A stretch of DNA of 64,000 bases from positions 1,364,001 through 1,428,000 of the forward strand of contig JACKQL020000002.1 in assembly GCA_018296165.2 (NCBI GenBank). Direction: 5' to 3'. Position 1 is the stretch's first letter. Every line of letters starts with the position of its first letter. The DNA is from Termitomyces sp. T153 (Eukaryota > Basidiomycota > Agaricomycetes > Agaricales > Lyophyllaceae). The translations under genes were made by a program, and so were the position numbers. Of the stretch, positions 43,336 through 53,621 are shown piece after piece. Below the pieces are notes generated by a model. The model was given only the letters and a program-made list of their open reading frames with translations. It did not search any database and was not told the DNA's origin.

Positions 43336-44078
43336 ATGACGGAATACGATTTCTCCCCTGAAGCGTATCAGGCCCATCTTGAGAATATGAACCGTATATC
43401 CAGATGGGTTGACCGCACCGAGGGACACCGCGCCGAGTTTGGCAACGCCGCCGCCCTCGTTGAAAACCAGTTTGAACGCACCATCAGAGACTCCTCACCA
43501 TCGCCCTCACCAGAACGCCGAAACAGCTTTGACCGGCGAACAAGAAAGGTCCCTCCACCTCTACCACTCCACCCCTGCGGCACGCCCATGAAGACCGGCC
43601 AGTTTGGGATGAGCCCTTACGCGTCCCCAATGTACTCCGGAGATGATCGGAACCTAGGCTTCGTGTATAGTCATGGCCAAATATCTCCAGGGACAATGCC
43701 CATGTATATTTATGGTCACCCCAGTCACCCGATGCCAATGCCCCACAGTGCAGGAGTCCAAATAATGACGATGGCACCACCCGTCATGTCCCCGGCTCCG
43801 GCATCTCCACCGCCAAGCTTGCCACATCATCATCATGGGCATTTTAGACGCAGTCGGGCAAATTCGTTCAGCATTACACCACCTACGCATCTATTAGCTG
43901 TGCCGCTATCCGGGGGATACGCGCAGGCAACACCAAACGCAGTGATAGTGCCACCAATATCAACAAGACATCACAGGTTGGACAGACACCTGAGAGGCCG
44001 ACCACCGGTGTCATATGTGGTGAGTCCATGAACCATTCGATCATCGGTTTGAGCTGATAAGTTGTTCAGTACGTCTAG
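43336..44078 (+). CDS. proline-rich protein of unknown function
   Basis: I place the start at ATG 43336 (MTEYDFSPEAYQAHLENMNR), which follows a TATA box and CT-rich tract, rather than the upstream ATG 43177. Exon 1 runs to 44019. A 50-nt intron and a three-codon last exon (44070-44078, ending VYV stop) give 230 aa; without splicing, the stop is at 44029-44031. The N-terminal ~60 residues are helical and charged (RISRWVDRTEGHRAEFGNAA). The rest is rich in Pro, Met, Ser and His (PMPMPHSAGVQ, PHHHHGHFRRSRANSFSI) and probably disordered. SPSPSPERRNSF and RRSRANSFS are likely phosphorylation sites. I do not recognise the family. Confidence 0.65.
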
Positions 44079-44323
44079 CAATCTGGCGAATGCTGCCAAA
44101 TCATGTTGCAGAGTGCGCTGTGCCAAGATGGATATTTTGTCAGACACCAGATCACATGAGCAAAGGATGCAGCGATTCTCGATGTTCGTGTAGGAGTATC
44201 CTAGTTTAACAACCTGTTAGTACACTTTTACAGCGTACTGAGACAACCCTTACAATTTTTGCTGTCCACATCTCATGTATCCTACATAGTGGGCCAAAAA
44301 GGCCATCAGCCAGAAAGCATATC
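44079..44323. other. 3' flank of host gene, border to transposon block
   Basis: No gene is seen. A GGCCAAAAAGGCC palindrome lies at 44292-44304, just outside the terminal repeat that starts at 44324. Confidence 0.4.
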
Positions 44324-44365
44324 ATCATCACAAAAAAGGCAGCTAGAATATATGGTCAGACATGG
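44324..44365 (+). repeat. left terminal inverted repeat
   Basis: It reads ATCATCACAAAAAAGGCAGC followed by TAGAATATATGGTCAGACAT GG. It matches the complement of 52246-52287 at 38 of 42 positions. Confidence 0.8.
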
Positions 44366-44840
44366 CGAACGCAGAGGACTCAAGAGATCTCACAGGAATA
44401 ATTTGTGAGTAGTATTCTAACACCTTATTTGGTATCTGAATTCAGGATATTCTAAAGTCATTATGAGTTGCAATATATATAATTTTTTTATGATTTTTCC
44501 AAAATGAGCAAATGGGAGACATCCTGAGATTACAATTTATTCTCACTACAACATGAGTGCTCTGTGGGGTCCACTATATTATTTTGCAATCATCCAGGAA
44601 CTTCAATACATGTGTAAGTATCAAGGGGTGTTATCCAGGTCAAAGGCTGTGATCTCACGCACACTATGATACCATTCAGCCAATTTACACCTCACAATCC
44701 ATACAGATTCGTATGTTGATACAATGTTAATGTGAATGATTAGTGTAATATGAATACTACATAAAAATATGCACAGGGATAACAAAATGGAGCGAGTGCA
44801 GTAATGAATCCATGGGCTCGTACATGAATCGAATACAACA

Positions 44841-44953
44841 GAGTCCATCGAGTACAGTTAGCGAGTCCATCAAGTACAGTTAGCTTGAAGTCCGTCAAGT
44901 ACAGTTAGCAAGTCCGTCGAGTACAAATAGCAAGTCCATCGAGTACAAATAGC
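44841..44953. repeat. 22-bp tandem repeat, five copies
   Basis: The unit GAGTCCATCGAGTACAGTTA GC repeats five times with drift (the last copies read AAGTCCGTCGAGTACAAATA GC). It lies between the left terminal repeat and the stop codon of the DUF6698-like gene, in its 3' region. Confidence 0.85.
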
Positions 44954-44961
44954 GAAAAACT

Positions 44962-46830
44962 TTAAGTTGAGCTGGCCTCGTCCTCTTCCTGAAGTTCATC
45001 GAAATCCTCATCATCTGAGCTAGGATCATCGACCACTCGGCGAGATTTTGTTGCACGACCACTCTGAGCATCAAGATCTGTCACAGCACTGTGTTTGTTT
45101 GGCTGTCTCTTCTTCTTCTCATGACTGGACCGTTCTTCAAGTTGTTCCTCGTGTGCTGATTGTTCCTCTTCACGAGCTTCTCTGCATTCCTCTTTGCGCT
45201 GTCGCCGTCATTCATCCCACCTTTTCTCTCCGGCTATCCAAAGTTCCTCTTCTCAACATTGTTGCTACAATCTGCATTCACACCGGGCTTGCTGAAGGCA
45301 TGCAATATCACTACCTGGTTTTGGTCGAGGGGGGAGTTGTTTGCAATTAGATGATACGGTACCATCCTCACTGTAAAATATTCTAGGCGATGTCAATCAA
45401 TAAAAGTTGTCATTTGAGATAAACACATACTCATCCCAGTATGCAAGAGTGCTTTTTGTCCATATGCTTGAGGGATCAAACAGTGCCATCACATTATAAT
45501 AAAAATCCATGAGTGAGAACAAACCATCCTGCATGTTCCACTGAGACACTGAACTCAATGCAAATCAAAGCTAATGCCTGAGATAAGCCCTAGTCAAACA
45601 TAGTCATTATATGACTCACTTGACATGCTGTATATGCTATTATTTTGGGTGTAATAGCTGTGATGTTGAATTTTGATGCAATCAGCCTTTTTGTTGCATG
45701 TTTCTCAGCATGCTTGATCCCAGAACCAAAAAGCATGTGACGACAGGCCTAGAAATTATTAGCAAAGTGAAGAATAAGAAATGTTTACTCACATTAATGA
45801 GGAGAGGCCCTCGACAAAGTCCAAGCAGAATCTGGTCATCCTCGCTGACATTGGCTGCAGTATTGTCAGGCAGTCCATGTGTATTGATCTTGAAGCACCT
45901 TGTGTTGTTGTAGAGGAAGAGAGGAAAATCATGCACTGTTACTTCAACTTCTCCATCTTGTAGTTGGTAGTGGTAACTGAAGGAAACCAATTGACGATTG
46001 TCACAATAGAAGTTAGCACTTACCTGTTGTTGTACTTGTATGCCTGTCAAGCTGGGCATAGTAGGAGGCCAGTATCATTATTCTCAAAACCACATGCTGA
46101 TTTATTGCAAGGAAATTGAGAGGAAGCCAAGCCGAGATATTGAAATGTGGAGTCTTGTAAAAGCCAAGGGAGATCATCCTTCACCTTTTGGGTGTCCCCT
46201 GTACATGCACTAGTAGCTCCTTTGACAAACTAAAAAGTGTTAGTATTCATAGTAATAAAATGAATAAAACATTGCACACAACTTCAACAAAATCATGTAA
46301 AAGGCTCTCGTGGTAATTCTCTCCTCTCATCATTTCAGACAACTTCTTCAAAACCTTCTCAATGCATGGTTCCAGTTTGAGTATTGCATCAAAGGCATTG
46401 ACATGGATTTGGTGAGATTGATTTGTATCTTTGTCACTGTATATGCATATAGTCAGTTTTTTTGGATGCATATAATCAGTCACTTACTTATCAGTCTCCT
46501 CTGATGTTTGGTCTCCAGCTGGCCCAAGATACAAAATGTCCATTAAGCCCTTGGCCACAAGTCCATGTGTGAAAACTGCATTGAGCTCAAGAAACAGGTT
46601 GACCAATCATGGTATCAGCCTTCCAGCATGATAAAAAGGCAACATTGGGCCAGATCTATTGTATTATCAGAGGTTTAATATAACTTCATATAGTCTGTAC
46701 AACTTTTATACTTACAATTCTTTTCTGTGTTGTGCTTCAGGTCCAACACCCAGCCTCAGAGCAGAGACAAACTTGTCCTAGCTTGAATCTGCACTAGCAG
46801 TAGGAACATGTTTTGATGATGATGAGGGAT
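44962..46830 (-). pseudogene. DUF6698-like protein gene, multi-exon, probably degraded
   Basis: Minus-strand pieces follow the order of DUF6698 proteins: DKFVSALRLGVGPEAQHRKE; VNAFDAILKLEPCIEKVLKK (family 'FEAIL...P'); SEMMRGENYHESLLHDFVE; a gap with TGLLLCP; DFPLFLYNNTRCFKINTHGL (family 'DFPAFLY'); NVSEDDQILLGLCRGPLLIN; ACRHMLFGSGIKHAEKHATK; NITAITPKIIAYTACQ (family 'VT.R.IAYAA.Q'); FALSSVSQWNMQDGLFSLMD, FYYNVMALFDPSSIWT. The C-terminal end is charged: SSDDEDFDELQEEDEASST, stop at 44962-44964. Several ~45-55 nt introns are apparent, but some joins are out of frame. The family is abundant in Agaricomycetes and its function is unknown. It faces the Plavaka gene inside the same terminal repeats. 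Confidence 0.5.
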
Positions 46831-47094
46831 GTGGTCATGGCATTGTGTGAGTAACTGGCAGGAGATAAGAGGTAAGTTGAGAGGCACAACTGTGTCAAAT
46901 GATCATGATTATGGTGATCATGTGTCCTCAGGGTGTTTATTTCCCTCTGCTTTAATCACAATGGATTAAGGGTTAGAAATTTATCTGAATCTCTTTGTGC
47001 ATTCTTCATATTGCCATCTATCTACTCCTGGGCCATAGGGACTGAAGTGCATAATGAGTACACAAGTTTTGTTGGTGCCCATATTATTTTTTAG

Positions 47095-47135
47095 ACATCA
47101 CAAAAAATGCAGCTAGAATATATAGTCAGACATGG
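47095..47135 (+). repeat. third copy of the terminal repeat
   Basis: ACATCACAAAAAATGCAGCT, then AGAATATATAGTCAGACATG G, is in the same orientation as 44324-44365, with 38 of 41 positions identical. It lies between the two genes of the unit. Confidence 0.8.
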
Positions 47136-47757
47136 TGAACACCGTAATTAGAATTATATGTGGTCAAAGAACCACTCCATATCACCTCACCAACTCCCAC
47201 ATGCCATACATATCAAATCATATCAGTCAATCTTGCTTTTAATTTAGCTATTGAATGATATCAATTCCAAAACTTTGCCATTTAAGCTATTGATTGTGCT
47301 CCTTAAGTCTGCATGTTTCTATTTAGTACAGCCTTGTGACTCTCTCAGCTGATCAACAAGTGAGGTTATCTCTGATACATAGGGGTATCATTATAGAGTA
47401 TATAAGTAGCTGGTGTAGCTTTGAATCATCTGTTTGCCCTCACAAGCTTATTGAGGATGACTAAAGCTTTTGGCATCTGCTTTCAACATCTCTTGGTAAT
47501 CTTTGTTCTGCTAATAGTAATCATGTATTACTGCATGTACTGCTGGAAGGCCTATGATGACCTTTGAAGTGTTGCTATTCATCAAACACAATGCTCCAAG
47601 GGAAAACAGACTGCTATGACTGGACACCATGTGCCAGTGAATTTGCCACAGGCAGACTCTTCTGTTGTGAGCATTATTACTTGACATTATGAGTGTAATA
47701 CTATATTTACCAACATAATTGTAGCCTACACTCTTTGAGCCAGACCCACTCCCTGAC
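47136..47757. other. non-coding, upstream of the transposase
   Basis: AT-rich, no gene recognised. TATATAAGTAG near 47397 may be a promoter box for the transposase gene. Confidence 0.35.
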
Positions 47758-50700
47758 ATGCCTGTGGGCACTGCAGATACAGAAATGGAATACACTGACT
47801 ATGCACCTCAGAAATGCTCTTGTAGACCCCCACAGCACCTTGTTGATTTCCTACCCTCAGATCCACATCCTCTACACCAATTTGCCAATGAGTACCAGCA
47901 ATTGGAAGAGGTGCAGAAGAGCAAGCGCCATTGTACAGAGCAATCTGAACCACAGAGATTACCAACTCCACCTCCACCCTCACTATTTGAAACTGAGCCC
48001 AATGCAGTGGGTTTATTCTGTTGCTATAAAGTTCTTCCATCTTGTGATCCTGATTAGGAACTCACTATATACCATGTTGCTGATGCACTAACTTTTGTCC
48101 ATGAGACTGCTGCAAAGGACTCAGTTTCTCCACTGGCTGGCGTTGGTCCAACTGCTCAAGAACTTGTTGATCAGCCACCAGGTTATTACACAAAGCTTCT
48201 TCTATCCCTTTCTGAATGCAACAATTTTCCAATCATGTCCTGGTATTACTCATCAAAGAACCTCAGTCTTGGTGCTCTTGATCATCTAGTCTACAATGTG
48301 ATTTTAGCACCAGATTTCCAATGTGAAGATCTGGAGGGCTTTAGTGCTGTCCAGGAGAATAGGCATTTGGATGATGAAGCATCTGATCACCTTCCAGAAA
48401 CTTCTGAGTCTCTTCCATGGTTGTCAAGTGATGTATGGAGGAAATCTTCAGTCTTTCTGCCTCTTCCATTCACTCACAAATCATATAAATCTGAGAAACA
48501 TGCACCTACAATCCAAATTCATTTCTATCATTGAGACCTGGTGGAAGTCATCAAATCTGGAGCTATGGACTTTGCAGCCAAGTGGTTTCACTGGCATGGA
48601 TTTCAGCTGTATTGGAAACCCTCTGAAAATGAACCAAAACAACATGTCTATGGCAAGGTATACACATCAGATGAATTTCTGGAACTTGAAAAAACTATTA
48701 CTCCAGTTGGGGGCTGCAATCTTGAACAAGTTGTTCTTCCTCTTATGTTCTATTTGGACTCAACACATCTTGCAAACTTTGGAACAGCATCACTTTGGCC
48801 AGTGTATATGTGGTTTGGCAATCTCTCAAAATATATTTGTGGCAAAGTTGGCAGCTTTTCAGCTCATCACCTTGCCTATCTCCCATCAGTATGTTATTAT
48901 ATTAATTATTTTGTTGACAACATTATATTCATTCATGCCACAGCTACCTGCAATTGTCAAAGACTGGTACAAGGAAGTTTATGGTACCATTCCAACCCCA
49001 GATATGTTGACTCATCTCAGGTGGGAATTGATTCAAGCTGTTTGGAAACATCTTCTTAGTGAGGAGTTCAGGCAAATCTATAAAGAAGGCATTGTAATAA
49101 AGTGTGGTGATGGAGTTTGGTGAAGGCTGTATCCCTGTTTTTTCTGTTATTCTGCTGATTACAAGGAACAGTAAGATTTGTGTTCCATTTGGAGTTGAAA
49201 TCCTATCTGAGTGGTCTACTAGAGTATTGCTGGCTGGAATCAAGCAAATGGGCAGATACTTATGTGCAATCTGTCAGATTCTGAGATCTCAGATTCTACA
49301 TGTTGGAACAAAGCTCCATGATATGATCTGGTCACAGAATTGGCAAACAGACAGCCAAAAGCACACTTCTGACATATTGAAAGCAAGAAAGCTCATTTTT
49401 ATGTGTGGCATTGCTGCTACAGGAAAGAAAATTGATCAGATACTAGGAGAATCTTTTGTACCAGTCAAGGTAAAGTTGATTTTGTGTTTATATAAACTAA
49501 ATAACCATCTTTTATTAGAATGCTTTTTCTCAGCTTTTGCTTCCAAATGATCAAAACTACTTTGATCTCTTTGTTTGTGATCCTATGCATGAATTTGAAC
49601 TTGGTGTTTGGAGGACTGTATTTGAACATTTAATCCAAATGCTGCACACATATGGTCCTGAGCCTCTTGCAGAATTGGATCGGAGGTATGTCCTTATTGA
49701 AGCTAGGCAGAATTATTTTTAAGAACTGTGACAGATATTGTCAGATTTTGCCATTTGGCCATTTAACAATCCATAAATTTCAAAATGATGTGTCAGCAAT
49801 GCAGAGTTTTGCAGCTTGAGACTTTGAAGATCTCCTGCAGGTCTAGCTATCTAACTATATCATGAGCTGGCCTTTGAGCTGATTTTTTTTCATAGAATGC
49901 AGCTCCATGCTTTGAAGGACTCTTTTGGAGGACAAGCCCAACAATTGACAGAAAAATTCAGGATTTATTGTTTGTCATGGCTGCCTGGCATGCATCTGCA
50001 AAAATGCACCTACATACCAACTGGTCACTTGGTATTTTTTGTAGATTGACAAAAAGTTTCACCCACCATCTTCACATTTTTTCAAGTGAAGTCTGCCCAG
50101 ACTTTGAAACAAGGGAAACACCCAATGAGGCAGAGGCTTCTGCATGTCAAAAGGCAGCAGCAGTAGCAAAGAATACAGGAAATATTGAGTCCTCTAAGCC
50201 TGCAAAAACAGTTCAAAAGGGAAAAGTGGCTAATACCTCACACAAAACAAAGAGCTTCAGGCTTGATATTCCAAAGATTCACTCAATTGTGCATTATCCT
50301 GACTCAATACAATGCTTTAGCACCACTGACTCATATTGAACCCAGATTGTGAGTTGTATCATTAATTGTTGGATACTAGTCTGATTTCATAATGTTAGGG
50401 TGAGCAAGAGCACAAGTGTGTCAAGGCATTTTATGCACAGACAAATAAAAATCAATTTGAAGCACAAATTGCACAGCAGAGCAGTGTGGAGCATGATCAA
50501 GAGCAATGGAACAGGCTATTCAGACAACTGTTGAAGATGAACAGCTTCCACCTACCAATCCTGAAGAACACCACTATATATCAAAGACAAAGCAGACACC
50601 ACTGAATCTTTTGAAATGGGTAAAGGATCATGTAAATGATCCAGCAGTAAAGGTATGAATTGGCAATCTTCTATTTCAAGCTGAGAATTGATAAGAACAA

Positions 50701-51647
50701 AATTAATCAGAACTTCCAATATAAACTGAATGAACACCTTTTGATTTGCCTTCTTCCTTCCAACACTGAAATTACTGATCAAAATCATGGAAAACTCATT
50801 ATCAGAGACAACATGATATATGAACATAAAACTCTTCATGTCAATTATACCACTTATGACAATTGACAAGACCAGGATACTCTTAATCCAAGGCAGCAAT
50901 CTGATGTCATGGTTCTTGCTGACAACAATGTCCACCCTTACTGGTATTTCAGGATTGTGAAGATCTTTCATGCAATAGTGTGGCTAAATGAAAGTGGACA
51001 TGAGTTTCAACGAATGGAATTCCTATGGGGCCACTGGTATGGGTTTGATAATGATGCCAAGTCTGGATTTGCTGCCAAACATTGCTATCAAATTGGTTTT
51101 GTTGAAGGAGAGGAGGCTTTTGGATTTGTCAACCCAGCAGATGTTCTTCATGCAGTCCATCTGATTCCACAATTTGCAGGATCCTGTACAAATACCCTGC
51201 TGGGCCCATCTATAGCTTGCCACATGGATGAGGAAAATTTGGACTATGAATGGTATTATGTTGAGATAGATGTCAGTATCTTCAGCAGTGTCTTTTTATT
51301 TGTTGCTCACTAAATCTGATTTTAGGTTTGTGGACAGGGATACTTTTGTTTGATTTACTGGAGGTGGTATTGGACATTGGACAACACGAGATGCAACACA
51401 CTCCTTGCAACAAGATGTTGAGGAAGGTTTTTCTATTGGAAACTCATCCACAGATATGGATGACTCAGAGACTGATGATCAGGATCAGGAGAATGCAAGC
51501 AACAATAGTTCTGAAGATAGCAGTGAAGATGAAGATTTATCTGAGGAAGATAACAAAGAGGATGAAGAAATAAGTGAAGAGGAATCAGATGATGAACAAG
51601 ATGATGTTGAGTTGCTTGATGATTCTCTTGGTTATGCAGTATTGTAA
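47758..51647 (+). pseudogene. Plavaka (CACTA superfamily) transposase, decayed
   Basis: The full order of Plavaka transposases is present. The N-terminal part is KCSCRPPQHLVDFLPSDPHP. The catalytic region has QLYWKPSENEPKQHVYGKVY, VVLPLMFYLDSTHLANFGTA, SLWPVYMWFGNLSKYICGKV, then KHLLSEEFRQIYKEGIVIKC. Next come a YLCAICQ cysteine pair, the strong signature CDPMHEFELGVWRTVFEHLI, AELDRR, then IPKIHSIVHYPDSIQCFSTT, EHKCVKAFYAQTNKNQFEAQ, HKTLHVNYTTYDN, HPYWYFRIVKIFHAIVWLNE, and an acidic tail (51405-51647). Introns are clear, for example 48889-48943 and 49470-49518. In-frame TGA codons at 48532, 49121, 49817 and 50864 stand where Arg is expected, and a TAG is near 48055. The enzyme would cut and paste the element if intact. 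Confidence 0.85.
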
Positions 51648-52245
51648 TTCATCATGAGAAATGTCATAGTAAATTCTTGATTATATTTGGTACAGCAAGT
51701 TACAATGGAAAATCAGCAATATTTACAGGCTAAAGCAGTAGCAATACAAATTGAAATAGTTGAGGTGCATATGATATATGTATATTGGAGTCATAGTATT
51801 GCAGTTTGAACATGGCATAAGATGTAAGCAATTGACAGGATGATTTAAAAACTTTGCATTTTATATCATTGGTTTTAAGCATCATATTACACCAAGATAA
51901 TCAGCTTACTCTGGTTCATACTGATTGCTGTAATACATACCCAACTTGCAATTATTTGACATGATGATTAAATCATACAATGATATTTAATACTTTTTTG
52001 GGAGTCATTGAGCTTCTAAATGATATTCATAAATATGGCTTTGTAAGGGCTAGGTCATGATGTTCACTTTGTGAGATTATTATACTTTATTGATCTATCT
52101 TTCTTAGATATACTCAATTTATATCTGGATAGTTTGAAAGGTCCCACACTGAAAATATATCATTATCATGGATCAGTTAGACATTGAATTCAATGTTCTA
52201 TATAAGACCTGAAAATTGTGATTAATTCAGCTCACAGCTCCCAGG
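51648..52245. other. non-coding 3' part of the TIR unit
   Basis: Very AT-rich, with no frame recognised. It lies between the transposase end and the right terminal repeat. Confidence 0.4.
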
Positions 52246-52287
52246 CCATGTTTGGCCATATATTCTGGCTGGCTTTTTTGTGATGAT
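52246..52287 (-). repeat. right terminal inverted repeat
   Basis: CCATGTTTGGCCATATATTC, TGGCTGGCTTTTTTGTGATG AT. It is the inverted partner of 44324-44365. Confidence 0.8.
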
Positions 52288-52815
52288 TGTAGTCTTGGAT
52301 GCATAGGAGATGTTTAGTGACTAGCTTTTACTGGGCCAAGTTTCTCACAAGCAGCATGCTGAACATGGATATCTCCCAAGATCTGACTTGTTAGAACATT
52401 GTAGGGATTGTAGTTTGCAATTTAGAAATGGGTGAAAGATGACCAGTAAAATTGGGGGTTGCAGGAAAAGGGACAGTCTGCTCATTTCAATGCTTTGAAG
52501 AACTGACTTCATCCTGAACCTGTGAATTTTTTCTGCATAACTACACTGAGAATTCTTGGACCTCATTGACAACATTTATTAATTGTTTGTTGTGCCTATA
52601 TCTCTATGATTTTGGATCTATGAAGCTTTTGCTTGAGACATGGGGAGCCACATACAACTCACAATAACAAATTGTCTCTGAGATTGATGTGGCAATGAAC
52701 TTGAGATGAGCTTTGATTTTTGAGTACAAGGGCAGTTTTAAGAAGGTTAGCTTGTATGATTGAGAGATGATTTTTTTCCTTTGAAAAGTGAGCTTGATTA
52801 CATCAGTGCTATATT
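52288..52815. other. gap between TIR unit and Helitron tail
   Basis: AT-rich, no gene or repeat recognised. Confidence 0.35.
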
Positions 52816-52819
52816 ATTA

Positions 52820-53215
52820 TTATTATCTATACAAATGTAAGTGTGACAATTTAAATAATTGCTTGATTAGTACTAACTTTTATAATTTTCAGCATCTCTA
52901 ATATATACCAGTAAACATTGTAGTATTTTGTTAATCATGTAATATAGATACATGATTGGTTTATACATGAAATCTCAGTGTTTGAATTGTAAGAGAAAAG
53001 CAACACTTAGTCAACAAAATACAAAGACCTAACCAAATGAAGTGAGGTTGGGTCTGGGACTTAGCATTGAGTAGAATATCAAGGACCTAACCAAACAAAG
53101 TGAGGTTGGGTCTGAGATGAAGCAAGAGCTACAGGCCCATGCCAAAGGCATGGACTGTAGCTTGTCTATAATATATGGGACGACTCCTGGGAAAAATGCA
53201 ACGACTTTTCTGCTT
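52820..53215 (+). repeat. Helitron 3' tail, left copy
   Basis: From ACAAATGTAAGTGTGACA to AAGGCTGACCAA this matches, in the same orientation, the tail after the Helitron gene (59263-59815). It includes TATATACCAGTRRACATTGT, two ~58-bp minisatellite units and a hairpin at 53127-53162 (CCCATGCC AAA GGCATGG core). It begins where the coding sequence would end, so it is the 3' end of another Helitron copy upstream. Confidence 0.8.
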
Positions 53216-53366
53216 AGTAAGGCTGACCAAGAACCTTCCTTTTTGGGTAACTTGGCTGTTTTTCGCACTTGGAACAGGTTTTTTCTCAAAAAAAATTACA
53301 GTAGACAGCTTTAATACATATATACAATCTTTTGACCATGTTTGAAACATGCCACATAGCCTGCAG

Positions 53367-53431
53367 GTGTCAAAAAGGCCAAACGCGATTTAGTGGACAC
53401 TGTTTTTCACGCCTCGCGCGTTTTTTGACAC
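53367..53431. repeat. imperfect inverted repeat at the Helitron 5' side
   Basis: GTGTCAAAAAGGCCAAACGC GA at 53367-53388 faces TCGCGCGTTTTTTGACAC at 53414-53431. It lies upstream of the Rep/helicase gene in a local patch that keeps CpG. It may be part of the 5' terminus, or a protein-binding site. Confidence 0.45.
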
Positions 53432-53621
53432 AATATGACCAAATAATGGACATTTCCGAGGTTGTGGAAAGGAGGCCACACGACAAAGTATGTTTCGTCA
53501 CATCTATTGATTGATTGATGTTGACTAACAAGCTTATTAGTAACTCCTTAACCACATTGAGCTATTGATATATCAAATATCTCATCATGCAAGTCAATTT
53601 TAATGGTTTTTGACTATTAAA

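Larger units (their letters stand above)
44324..52287. mobile_element. TIR-bounded unit with Plavaka transposase and DUF6698-like gene
   Basis: A 42-bp sequence at 44324-44365 is repeated in inverted orientation at 52246-52287, with 38 of 42 positions identical. Between them are two divergent genes: DUF6698-like (minus, ~44962-46830) and Plavaka-type transposase (plus, 47758-51647). Each gene end lies ~640 bp inside its terminal repeat. A third, direct copy of the left repeat lies at 47095-47135, so the alternative is a 5.2-kb Plavaka element (47095-52287) next to a fragment (44324-47094) of a related one. No target duplication was found. Confidence 0.6.

Noticed and set aside
44324..52287. 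Canonical CACTA ends for the TIR unit
   Set aside because: The repeats begin near CATCACAAAAAA, not CACTA, and no 3-bp duplication is visible. Only the transposase links it to that superfamily.
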